29,510 nucleotides of DNA from a virus. The stretch's first letter is position 1; each line of letters opens with the position of its first letter. Shown here piece by piece: positions 8,982 through 15,951 of the stretch. The notes under the pieces were generated by a model. The model was not told the origin of the DNA and did no database searches. It was given only the letters and a program-made list of their open reading frames with translations. The stretch is taken from the IMG/VR virus record IMGVR_UViG_3300025030_000344, positions 1-29,510 of that record. One strand, written 5' to 3'. Both the position numbers and the translations under genes were made by a program.

Positions 8982-9491
8982 TTATTTATTTTTTAATTTT
9001 TCTTTATATTCTTCTTCTTTTTTTCTCCATTCTTCTTCTTTTTCTTTCCATTTTTTCTCATATTCACCTAATATGCCTCCAACATCTCCAGCAAATTCTT
9101 TTCCATAATCTTTAACACCAGTACTTATCATAGATCCTATTTTAGGATTTTCTTTAATAATATTTGCAATTCCTAACATTACTCGTCTACCTAATCTTTT
9201 AATAGCACTAAAAAATCCACCTCTTTTTAAATCTAATAAAAAAGATTCATTTAAAAAGTTAAATGATTCATCTATAAAAATATCATCTATTTCTTCGACT
9301 TCTTCAATTTTATTAACTATAATAATTTTATTATCTTCTATATTAAATTCATTAAATTTTTTAACTTTTAAATCATTAGAACTTAATATAATAGGTTTAA
9401 TTTCAGTAACTGTTTCTTTAATTTCTTCTTCTTTTTCAATTATTAAAGGCTTTTCGATTTCAAAATCCTTAAATCTTTTTGGTTTATCCAT
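8982..9491 (-). CDS. Hypothetical basic/amphipathic protein with a possible prohead-protease site
   Basis: 169 residues, not recognised. The first 90 residues are acidic and low-complexity, with two related segments (KRFKDFEIEKPLII and KKFNEFNIEDNKIII). Then come FNFLNESFLLDL, a basic amphipathic stretch (KRGGFFSAIKRLGRRVMLGI, about residues 89-108) and a charged C-terminal coiled coil of K/E/W repeats (about 142-169). LNE-S matches the (I/L)-x-E cleavage rule of the T4 prohead protease, and similar ESF junctions occur in the protein at 11838-12824. It ends 10 bases before the tape measure ATG, so the two are co-transcribed. A packaged or tail-associated role is inference. Confidence 0.65.
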   Translation of the reverse strand: MDKPKRFKDFEIEKPLIIEKEEEIKETVTEIKPIILSSNDLKVKKFNEFNIEDNKIIIVNKIEEVEEIDDIFIDESFNFLNESFLLDLKRGGFFSAIKRLGRRVMLGIANIIKENPKIGSMISTGVKDYGKEFAGDVGGILGEYEKKWKEKEEEWRKKEEEYKEKLKNK

Positions 9492-9731
9492 AATAGTAGT
9501 TTATTTTATAATACAAAATTTATATTTTTGTTCATTTAATTAATATTAATCAAATCTTTCTGATACAAATATTATTTGTATCAACTGACGAATTATAATC
9601 GTCCATAAAATGTTTATTTATAAACATTTCTTTGAAGTATAAACTTCATTTACTTTTATAACTTCATTACCTTATAAGGTGTATAAAAGTTTCTTTTATT
9701 ATATATTCCATTTTATAATAAAATTTTTGAT
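9492..9731 (-). other. Non-coding interval packed with hairpins (possible structured RNA)
   Basis: 240 bases without a credible gene. In succession it holds stems at 9561-9570/9574-9583 (10 bp), 9587-9591/9599-9603 (5 bp), 9608-9616/9621-9629 (9 bp), 9633-9638/9643-9648 (6 bp), 9652-9660/9682-9690 (9 bp, enclosing a 4-bp hairpin at 9669-9680) and 9710-9716/9718-9724 (7 bp). It lies in the leader of the 8982-9491/tape measure unit, so it could be a 5' leader structure, an RNA processing zone or a small RNA. It does not fold as a tRNA cloverleaf. Confidence 0.5.
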
Positions 9732-9911
9732 TTATGTTGTATTTATTTGATCTACATAGTATTCAAATTCATAATACGGTAAATTATTAATTTCACTATT
9801 AGTAAAATTAAGATATTTCATTAATTTAAATTGTCCATCTAACAATTTAAATAATGATACCCGAAAGCTATCATTTATTCTTTCAGGTATCGTTTTATTT
9901 TTAAAAGTCAT
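9732..9911 (-). CDS. Short tail-assembly-like protein, 59 residues
   Basis: ATG at 9911, TAA at 9732-9734. The product begins MTFKNKTIPERINDSFRVSL and ends EFEYYVDQINTT. It carries the motif SEINNLPYYEFEYYVDQIN, closely matching SEIEQMPYYEYEITLENLH in the frame just upstream, so the two are probably diverged copies or share a fold. The ATG is 13 bases after the preceding stop. Small proteins with a (L/M)P-YYE-(F/Y)E motif between gp26 and the tape measure suggest a role as a tail/hub assembly chaperone, which is inference. A hairpin-forming segment (about 9857-9892) lies within the gene. Confidence 0.65.
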   Translation of the reverse strand: MTFKNKTIPERINDSFRVSLFKLLDGQFKLMKYLNFTNSEINNLPYYEFEYYVDQINTT

Positions 9912-9924
9912 TTAAAATTTATTT

Positions 9925-10134
9925 TTATATTTTAGGAGTCTTAAATTTTGGAACTTTATAAGCATTAGAATAATTTTTCATCATTCCACCATAATTAGGT
10001 GAATTTTTTTGTTGATCACCATGTGCTCTTTTTTCTGCATCTTGTTTCTCCTTCAGTAACTCATGTAAATTTTCTAATGTTATTTCATATTCATAATAAG
10101 GCATTTGTTCTATTTCACTTGGCTGCATATGCAA
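9925..10134 (-). CDS. Short tail-assembly-like frame downstream of gp26; possible frameshift extension
   Basis: Contains SEIEQMPYYEYEITLENLHE, a charged helix (LLKEKQDAEKRAHGDQQ) and a basic tail ending FKTPKI. The only starts are TTG at 10134 and ATG at 10128, yet the frame is open back to 10221, overlapping the end of the gp26 gene by 62 bases. The extra residues (FFKAKLALYYHLH just before the TTG) look like genuine protein and resemble the equivalent part of the 59-residue neighbour. It may therefore be made as a C-terminal extension of gp26 by +1 (or -2) frameshifting, as tail assembly chaperones G/GT are in many phages. The alternative is independent initiation at TTG/ATG. Confidence 0.6.
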   Translation of the reverse strand: MHMQPSEIEQMPYYEYEITLENLHELLKEKQDAEKRAHGDQQKNSPNYGGMMKNYSNAYKVPKFKTPKI

Positions 10135-10159
10135 ATGATAATATAGAGCTAATTTAGCC

Positions 10160-11218
10160 TTAAAGAAGTTCGTCAGTTGGATCTGAAATAATGAAAAGAG
10201 ACTTAAGTCCGCCTTGAAATGTTATTGGAACAGTGACCTCCCCTTCACATCTTTCGCATCTTTCAATAAATTCTTGTTTTACACCAAGTTTCATCATATC
10301 AGCTAATCGATATATAAGACTATATTTTTTAGTACTCCATCCTTGAAATTCAACATGTCTATCAAATATTTCTTTTTCTGAAAATCCTCTCCAATCTTTT
10401 ACTAAATAAGGTATTACCTGTAAAAATGATTTATCCCATTTTTCTTTTTTCTCTTCTTTCTTTCTAATATAACTTGTAATTTCTTTCATTACCCCAATAG
10501 TAGGTGGAGCCATTTTTAAAGTACCTACTGATTTAGTCGGTATATAATATAATCTATCGTTTTCACTATAATATTTTTCTACAGTATTGTCTTTATCATT
10601 ATACTGTAAATTATTAGTTTTCATTTCAAATTTATTTTCATGTGTACACTGAGAGCATATAGCAGGAAGAACTAATTTATTTTCTCCTTGTTTAAATGTT
10701 AATTCTCTAATCGATAAAATAACATAAATTCTATCTTCTTCTAATATATCTTTATATGATCCTAATTTACCTTGCATTTCAACTCTACAACATGCAACTA
10801 ATATGTTATTAAGCTTATCATCAATGTCATAAAGATTAGTTTCTTCTAATGTCGAAAAATCTTTTATTTCATTTACTGTAGCAGCTTTCATTAATATTTT
10901 CATTCCAAATGGATAAAATCTTCCAGCTGATGGTAAATTTTGTAAAACTAATTCAGTATAACCCATTTGAGTTTTTATTCTCTGTACTTCTTCAGATTCA
11001 TCTCTTTTAATATTTTTAGCAGAATTTGCTTTACCTAAACTTTTATATCCAGGTTCAACATCATCGTTGTCAACAATAACCTCTTTATTAAGTTTAGTTG
11101 TTTCTACATATTCTGCATTATCAATATTATCAGTATTGTCATTAGAACGATTTTTATTTTCTTCTTGTTGTAATAATACTGCTCTTCTTGCAGCTTCTTC
11201 CATTTTGTCTTTATTCAT
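10160..11218 (-). CDS. gp26: T4 gp26-like baseplate hub assembly protein
   Basis: 352 residues. The first 80 are acidic and Asn-rich (EEENKNRSNDNTDNID...), probably disordered. From about residue 90 the pattern LVLQNLPSAGRFYPFGMKIL..AATVNEIKDFSTLEE..LYDIDDKLNNILVACC..E is that of the T4 baseplate protein family (gp26). It includes the later DRIYVILSIRELTF segment and a CxxC motif (ICSQCTHENKF) paired with a second near the end (CERCEGEVTVPI), likely one zinc site. The family acts in assembly of the baseplate central hub rather than as a bulk structural part. The stop context is CTT-TAA-G, and the next frame overlaps, so a frameshifted longer form is possible. T4 gp26 is about 208 residues, so this one has an N-terminal extension. 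Confidence 0.75.
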   Translation of the reverse strand: MNKDKMEEAARRAVLLQQEENKNRSNDNTDNIDNAEYVETTKLNKEVIVDNDDVEPGYKSLGKANSAKNIKRDESEEVQRIKTQMGYTELVLQNLPSAGRFYPFGMKILMKAATVNEIKDFSTLEETNLYDIDDKLNNILVACCRVEMQGKLGSYKDILEEDRIYVILSIRELTFKQGENKLVLPAICSQCTHENKFEMKTNNLQYNDKDNTVEKYYSENDRLYYIPTKSVGTLKMAPPTIGVMKEITSYIRKKEEKKEKWDKSFLQVIPYLVKDWRGFSEKEIFDRHVEFQGWSTKKYSLIYRLADMMKLGVKQEFIERCERCEGEVTVPITFQGGLKSLFIISDPTDELL

Positions 11219-11229
11219 AATTTTTAAAT

Positions 11230-11772
11230 TTAAGATATTTTAGATTTTTGTTCTTCAATAATTTTTTTGATATGATCACCAACATAACTTTTTTGTTCTA
11301 TATTTATTTCTTTATGTATGTGATCTTTAATTAAATCTCTTATATATGATGATGCTGATAAAGGTCTTTTTCCCTCTTCAAGCGCTTTTCTAGATATAAT
11401 TATATACAACAATTTTAAATCATCTTCAGATATTAATACTTGTATTTTTTTACTTAACTTAAAACAATCTTTTATTGATATATTATTAGTTCCACTACCA
11501 ACATTTTTATTTTTTAATTTTTCACCAATAGTATAATAATGAGCTATATAATATTGTTCCCATTTAATTCTTTGTGATTCATTTACTGATTTTAAAATTT
11601 TCATAGATATATTATCTATACCAAAAAATTTTTTATGACTTTCTAATCTATTTTGACTGTTTTTTGCTGATCCTATATATTTATCTCCATCTGGAAAACT
11701 TAATTCATAAATGTATACAACTTTATTTAATTCGTCAAAATCTTCTATTTCATTTAATTCATCTATATTCAT
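11230..11772 (-). CDS. GIY-YIG homing endonuclease with ribbon-helix-helix-like tail
   Basis: 180 residues. About residues 17-85 form a GIY-YIG nuclease: VVYIYELSFPDGDKYIGSAKNSQNRLESH holds the Y...YIG core and the conserved Arg, and WEQYYIAHY holds the metal-binding Glu. About residues 110-150 (KKIQVLISEDDLKLLYIIIS, then PLSASSYIRDLIKDHI) look like a CopG/Arc-type ribbon-helix-helix DNA-binding domain, which would give target specificity. It has its own decamer promoter box (11801-11810) and sits between the gp26-like gene and the membrane protein gene, typical of a free-standing mobile endonuclease. The target is unknown. Confidence 0.8.
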   Translation of the reverse strand: MNIDELNEIEDFDELNKVVYIYELSFPDGDKYIGSAKNSQNRLESHKKFFGIDNISMKILKSVNESQRIKWEQYYIAHYYTIGEKLKNKNVGSGTNNISIKDCFKLSKKIQVLISEDDLKLLYIIISRKALEEGKRPLSASSYIRDLIKDHIHKEINIEQKSYVGDHIKKIIEEQKSKIS

Positions 11773-11800
11773 GGATTATATTATAAGATTATATTATTTT

Positions 11801-11810
11801 ATTATATATC
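11801..11810 (-). promoter_or_regulatory. Candidate late promoter box (GATATATAAT) before the GIY-YIG gene
   Basis: An exact minus-strand copy of GATATATAAT followed by AAAATAA, 28 bases before the ATG at 11772 and just after the terminator at 11828-11853. This is the arrangement expected for a new transcription unit. Confidence 0.5.
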
Positions 11811-11827
11811 ATCTGCCTCCAGTGAAA

Positions 11828-11853
11828 AAAAAAGGGATTATAATCCCTTTTTT
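11828..11853. terminator. Perfect palindromic terminator at the end of the 328-residue gene
   Basis: A 26-base perfect palindrome, aaaaaagggatta / taatccctttttt. It overlaps the last codons and stop (11838-11840) of the minus-strand gene. A-run and T-run flanks would work in either direction, but only the minus strand has a gene feeding it. Confidence 0.85.
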
Positions 11854-12824
11854 AAATTTCTTTTATTTATTTTATCATTTATTATTTTCTCTTTAGCTCT
11901 TAATTGTTGAATTTCACTAATTAATTGTTCTCTTTCTTTTTTGATTTTAATTTTTTCTTCTTTAGGTAAATTTAAATATATTTGTTTTTCTTTATATAAT
12001 TCTTTTTCCTTTTCTTTAACTTTTAATTTAATTTTAATTTCACTATTTTTAGCTGTTCTTAATTCATTCTTAATTTGTTCAATTTTAATAGGATCTGTTT
12101 CATCTATTAATAATTTTTTAATTAATGTTTTTCGTCTTCTATTTATTATATAATTTCTAACTAATATACCAGATATTGCTCCAAATATAGAAGGTAATCC
12201 CAATGCTAATAATGTAAATGATTCATTTATTAATTCATTATTATTTTCAACTATTGTATATTTAACATCAATAGGTTCTTCTGCCTTTCTAATTTTATCA
12301 TCTACTTTTTTAATTCTTTTTTGCTTTAGTTTTTCAATATAATTCTTAAACCTAGGAAATGTTTCTTTAAGATTATTAAATTTCATTTCATAATATGCCT
12401 TTTCATCTCCATTTACCTTTTCTAACATTATTTTTTTAAGCACCATATTAATATGTATAATCATTAATATATCTAATAGTACACCTCCAAATGGTACTAA
12501 TCCCACTACAAATCCAAATCCAAATTTTTTGGAATTTTCTATAAAATTTTTAAAATACTCATCAAATTCTTTTTGTTCATCATCACTAATTTTAGATCCA
12601 CTTTTAATTTTTTTCCATATAATTTTTGCATCTTTAGATTTATTATCCTCAACTTTAGGATTTTCTATATGTACTAAAAAATGTTCTACTGAAGTTTCAC
12701 TATCTTTATTTTTTGTAAAAAAACTTTTAATATCAGTTGATAATCCAGAAATATAATCTTTAAAACCTTCTTCTATTAAATTACTATTTTCATTATAATT
12801 TTCATAATCATTTATATACTTCAT
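11838..12824 (-). CDS. Membrane/coiled-coil protein with capsid-targeting-like N-terminus
   Basis: 328 residues, not recognised. It begins MKYINDYENYNENSNLIEEG, like the two genes upstream and like T4 internal proteins (MKTYQEFIAEA). Hydrophobic segments lie at about residues 103-130 (FGFGFVVGLVPFGGVLLDIL) and 204-226 (FTLLALGLPSIFGAISGILV). The C-terminal 95 residues are a very charged coiled coil (KIKLKVKEKEKELYKEK...). Two potential prohead-protease sites fit (I/L)-x-E: LIEE-G near 19 and LINE-S near 202. The second falls immediately before the second hydrophobic segment, so cleavage would release a separate membrane-active half. The gene is co-transcribed with the leucine-rich repeat gene (12-base gap) and closed by a strong terminator. 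A packaged, injected protein is a reasonable inference. Confidence 0.65.
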   Translation of the reverse strand: MKYINDYENYNENSNLIEEGFKDYISGLSTDIKSFFTKNKDSETSVEHFLVHIENPKVEDNKSKDAKIIWKKIKSGSKISDDEQKEFDEYFKNFIENSKKFGFGFVVGLVPFGGVLLDILMIIHINMVLKKIMLEKVNGDEKAYYEMKFNNLKETFPRFKNYIEKLKQKRIKKVDDKIRKAEEPIDVKYTIVENNNELINESFTLLALGLPSIFGAISGILVRNYIINRRRKTLIKKLLIDETDPIKIEQIKNELRTAKNSEIKIKLKVKEKEKELYKEKQIYLNLPKEEKIKIKKEREQLISEIQQLRAKEKIINDKINKRNLKKGL

Positions 12825-12836
12825 AATAATGTTTAT

Positions 12837-13595
12837 TTATATTAATCCAAAATCATCTGCATTCGCTATATCCTCTATATCTTTATTACTTCTTAATCCC
12901 TTTGGAAAATCCTTATGCTTTATCACCCTAAACTTATCTGCTTTAAATAACTTAAGCCACTCTTTATCACTTAAATTTTCTAAATCTAATTTATAAAACC
13001 ACCTCCACTTAACCAATTCATTAAGTATTGAAGTCAACTTATTATCACTTAAATCTAATTCTTTTAAATTATTTAAATTTCCTATCTCCTTCGGCAACTC
13101 AACCAACTTATTGCTATGTAAATTTAAAGCTGTTAAATTAGTTAAATTACTTATTTCTTTAGGTAACTCAGTTAATTGATTATTATGTAAATATAATTCT
13201 GTTAATTCTTTTAAATTTTCAATTTCCTTCGGCAACTCTTTTAACTTATTATTACCTAAATATAAATTAGTTAAATTATTTAAATTACTTATCTCCTTTG
13301 GCAACTCTTTTAACTGATTAGTATATAAATTTAATTCTTTTAAATTAGTTAAATTACCTATCTCCTTCGGCAACTCAACCAACTGATTAACACTTAAATT
13401 TAAACTTGTTAATTTAGTTAAATTTCCTATCTCCTTCGGCAACTCAACCAACTTATTATTATTTAAATATAATTCTTTTAAATTAATTAATTCATCAACT
13501 GAAACTTTAGCTAATTTAGCTATCAATTCTAATCCATTTAATTTAGTTCTTTTAGCTTCATTAATAAAATCTTCATACTCCTTTATATACTTCAT
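12837..13595 (-). CDS. Leucine-rich repeat protein with capsid-targeting-like N-terminus
   Basis: 252 residues. The N-terminus MKYIKEYEDFINEAKRTKLN closely resembles the T4 internal protein leader MKTYQEFIAEA; FINE-A fits the prohead protease rule. Residues about 36-196 are seven uninterrupted 23-residue leucine-rich repeats of consensus LxNLxxLxLxxNxLxELPKEIxN, as in bacterial and plant-type LRR proteins that bind other proteins. The C-terminus (KWRWFYKLDLENLSDKEWLK onward) looks like a capping helix region. There is no signal peptide or membrane segment. Some nucleotide units repeat almost exactly (ctccttcggcaactcaacca), pointing to recent unit duplication. It sits between the other two leader-bearing genes. 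The LRR face suggests a host-protein-binding role if the protein is injected, which is inference. Confidence 0.85.
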   Translation of the reverse strand: MKYIKEYEDFINEAKRTKLNGLELIAKLAKVSVDELINLKELYLNNNKLVELPKEIGNLTKLTSLNLSVNQLVELPKEIGNLTNLKELNLYTNQLKELPKEISNLNNLTNLYLGNNKLKELPKEIENLKELTELYLHNNQLTELPKEISNLTNLTALNLHSNKLVELPKEIGNLNNLKELDLSDNKLTSILNELVKWRWFYKLDLENLSDKEWLKLFKADKFRVIKHKDFPKGLRSNKDIEDIANADDFGLI

Positions 13596-13607
13596 AAAAT
13601 ATATTTA

Positions 13608-14006
13608 TTATGCCGCTGGAACTCCTGTATCCTTTGCTCCTGCATCAGCTGGAACTATTCCCATCATAGCATCCTGAGAAGCTTTCTTTTCTGCTTTTCT
13701 TTTTTCTATATCTGCTTTTTCTTTTTCTACTTCCTTTGGAGTCATAAATGTAACAATAATATCATTTGAGTTTTCTATAGAAGCTGATTTAACTGTATAC
13801 TTTCCTTTATCATATAATATAGTATCTAATAAATCTTTTGCGAATGATATATCATTCGTTTTAATTTTTATTTTTCTTTTTATATCATCTATAACCTCAT
13901 ACTTAACATCATCTATTGCATCTAAATCTTTAATTAAAAAATCTGCATCTTTTTTAAAATTTTCACTTTCTATTATATAATCTTCTAATGATAATATATT
14001 TTTCAT
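13608..14006 (-). CDS. Small alpha/beta protein with capsid-targeting-like N-terminus
   Basis: 132 residues, not recognised. It begins MKNILSLEDYIIESENFKKD, with IIE-S fitting the (I/L)-x-E prohead-protease rule. The middle (KYEVIDDIKRKIKIKTNDIS, then FAKDLLDTILYDKGKYTVKSA, then NDIIVTFM) alternates strands and helices like a small ferredoxin-like fold. The C-terminus is a charged helix followed by an Ala/Gly/Pro-rich tail ending GVPAA. It is first of the three-gene group (gaps of 12 bases between genes) and is preceded by an exact promoter decamer at 14025-14034, 18 bases upstream of the ATG, that lies inside the end of the endonuclease gene before it. Confidence 0.65.
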   Translation of the reverse strand: MKNILSLEDYIIESENFKKDADFLIKDLDAIDDVKYEVIDDIKRKIKIKTNDISFAKDLLDTILYDKGKYTVKSASIENSNDIIVTFMTPKEVEKEKADIEKRKAEKKASQDAMMGIVPADAGAKDTGVPAA

Positions 14007-14017
14007 TTTAGTTATTT

Positions 14018-15883
14018 TTATTTAATTATATATCCCATTTTATCCCATTCAAATTTATAGTTACCTGTTCCAAAACATCTATAATATCCTTTATCATGCA
14101 TTATCTCCACTTCAGTCATCGATGGATCCGCTCCTTCTTTAACCAATATATCTTTTCTAAATTTAAATCTATTCTCTCTTATGCCATCTACTACCCACCA
14201 ATAATTCAAACCAGTATGCCCTAAATAGTTAAAACCTAATTTTGTATATAAATTATCTTGCTCATTTGGACTCCAATCACAATCTGCATAACTAATTAGC
14301 CGTTCAGGTTTATACTCTTTTATAAAGTGTTTGAATAATCTAGAAGCTCCACCTACAACTGTTGTATTTAATTTATTAGCAAATCTAGTTAATTCATAAT
14401 CTCCTTCAATAGCCTTCTGTCCTAAATTCTTTCTCAATGATCCAAAGGTCATTAATAATACTAACTCATCATTGTAATATAAACCTAATTTAACAGCTGC
14501 ATTTGCATTACCTTGCAAATGATTCATATTTAAAAACTCTCTACTATCACTAGAGGACGCCTTTTTAACTATACACTTTCTAGCATATATTTTATTCGGA
14601 GATAAATTTAATAAATTTAAAATTCTAGATTTTACTATCTCTTGCTTATTCAACCATAAATCTTCCCATATATGCACTAACTTAACTCCCCTTTCTTTAG
14701 CTAATACTGTCTTATCTAAATGATAATCTTTAGGTTTATTAAATTCATTATGCCAATATACTCCATTATGTTCAAACCCTATTTTATAATCTTCAATATA
14801 AACATCTATCTCATTACCATTTAAAATTGTTCTATCTTTTTTTGTTTCTATATTTAAACTCTCTATAAACTCTTTAATCTCTTCTTCACTCTTACTTGTA
14901 TAATTAACACTTGAATAAAGAGGATTACATATTGTACATAATTCATTATTAAATTTATATCTTTGATGCAACAGATGTATATTTATATTTTTATAATCTT
15001 TGCATTCACTACAATAAAAATCTAATGTTCCATTTTCATATACCTCTTTAATATTTAAACTATTATAACGTTCTCTTATTTGTTTATCATATTCTTTAAA
15101 TTTTATTTCCTTATATTTATCAGATAATAAATAATGATTTACTCCGTATTTTTTATTATGCGTTTCTTTAATTTTTTCTTTAATATCTTCTCTTTGAAAA
15201 TTATATTCAACATTATAATTTTCAAGATTTTTAATTTTAATTTTATCTATTATATCTCTATTTCCAAATGGACTTTCATTTCCATATCGCTCTAAATTAG
15301 TTTCTTTAATTTTATCTCTTATTATTTCTGATGATAAATGACTTTCATTTCCATATCGCTCTAAATTAGTTTCTTTGATTTTATCTCTAACTTCTTTACT
15401 TTTTAAAGTATAATTTACTCCATATCTTTTAATACACGTTTCTTTAATTTTTTCTGATATTTCAATACTTTGTCTTGGATTATCAACTCCATATCGTTCT
15501 AAACATGTTTCTTTAATTTTATCTCTAACTTCTTTATTTTTTAAAGGATTATCGACTCCATATTTTTTAATACATGTTTCTTTCTTTTTTATTTCTATTT
15601 GTTTTCTTAATTCTGAATCATTAGTAGCACATTTAGTAGAACAATAATTACTATAGCCTTTATCTATTCCGGAAAAATTACATTTATTTATTTTACATAC
15701 TCTACATATAGGTATATCTAAAGTATTATTTAAAAAATGCCATATTTTTTGCATAAATACTAAATTATAATCTTTAGTATAATCTACTATTTTTAAATAC
15801 AGATCTAAATATCTTTTTTTTACACTTACTTCTTTTATGTAAGGACCTTTTAAATTCAATAATATATCTTTATAATCTTTCAT
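14018..15883 (-). CDS. Homing-endonuclease-like protein 1 (zinc finger, seven YG repeats, Vsr-like nuclease, GNAT-like domain)
   Basis: 621 residues from the ATG at 15883. A start at 15922 is also open but lies inside the terminator palindrome, and the sister proteins align with 15883. Order: a Cys cluster (C60, C63, C81, C85); seven repeats of about 23 residues with KIKETCLERYGVDNP consensus (about 98-255); a second Cys set (C291, C294, C316, C319); a restriction-like core at about 333-425, EIDVYIEDYKIGFEHNGVYW then H378, and HIWEDLW; and a GNAT-like domain at about 430-565 (GLYYNDELVLLMTFG, GGASRLFKHF, ISYADCDW, LYTKLGF). The architecture recalls Hef-type mobile endonucleases of T4-like phages. 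It lies just downstream of the tube gene. Its last codons (GYIIK-stop) contain the promoter decamer of the next gene. Confidence 0.8.
   Translation of the reverse strand: MKDYKDILLNLKGPYIKEVSVKKRYLDLYLKIVDYTKDYNLVFMQKIWHFLNNTLDIPICRVCKINKCNFSGIDKGYSNYCSTKCATNDSELRKQIEIKKKETCIKKYGVDNPLKNKEVRDKIKETCLERYGVDNPRQSIEISEKIKETCIKRYGVNYTLKSKEVRDKIKETNLERYGNESHLSSEIIRDKIKETNLERYGNESPFGNRDIIDKIKIKNLENYNVEYNFQREDIKEKIKETHNKKYGVNHYLLSDKYKEIKFKEYDKQIRERYNSLNIKEVYENGTLDFYCSECKDYKNINIHLLHQRYKFNNELCTICNPLYSSVNYTSKSEEEIKEFIESLNIETKKDRTILNGNEIDVYIEDYKIGFEHNGVYWHNEFNKPKDYHLDKTVLAKERGVKLVHIWEDLWLNKQEIVKSRILNLLNLSPNKIYARKCIVKKASSSDSREFLNMNHLQGNANAAVKLGLYYNDELVLLMTFGSLRKNLGQKAIEGDYELTRFANKLNTTVVGGASRLFKHFIKEYKPERLISYADCDWSPNEQDNLYTKLGFNYLGHTGLNYWWVVDGIRENRFKFRKDILVKEGADPSMTEVEIMHDKGYYRCFGTGNYKFEWDKMGYIIK
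14025..14034 (-). promoter_or_regulatory. Candidate late promoter box (GATATATAAT) inside the end of endonuclease 1
   Basis: An exact GATATATAAT followed by TAAATAAAA on the minus strand, 18 bases before the ATG at 14006. It encodes the terminal YII residues of endonuclease 1, so gene end and promoter overlap. Confidence 0.5.
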
Positions 15884-15890
15884 ATAAATA

Positions 15891-15924
15891 AAATGGTTCA
15901 TATAATTAATTATATGAACCATTT
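15891..15924. terminator. 34-base perfect palindrome: terminator of the tail tube gene
   Basis: aaatggttcatataatt / aattatatgaaccattt, 17-base arms with no spacer, starting 27 bases after the tube gene stop at 15952. The T-rich minus-strand continuation is short. It also contains the dispensable upstream start (15922) of endonuclease 1. Confidence 0.7.
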
Positions 15925-15951
15925 ATTAAATGTTTATGTTATTTTAAACCA

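Noticed and set aside
9561-9724. A tRNA gene in the hairpin cluster
   Set aside because: No cloverleaf, T-arm or acceptor stem can be assembled; the stems are sequential simple hairpins.
13005-13490. Regular near-identical units of about 69 bases that look like a repeat array or CRISPR
   Set aside because: The period equals 23 codons and the units encode leucine-rich repeats in one open frame; there are no unique spacers.
15884-15922. Upstream start (15922) for endonuclease 1
   Set aside because: It falls within the 34-base terminator palindrome of the tube gene, and the sister proteins align from the ATG at 15883.
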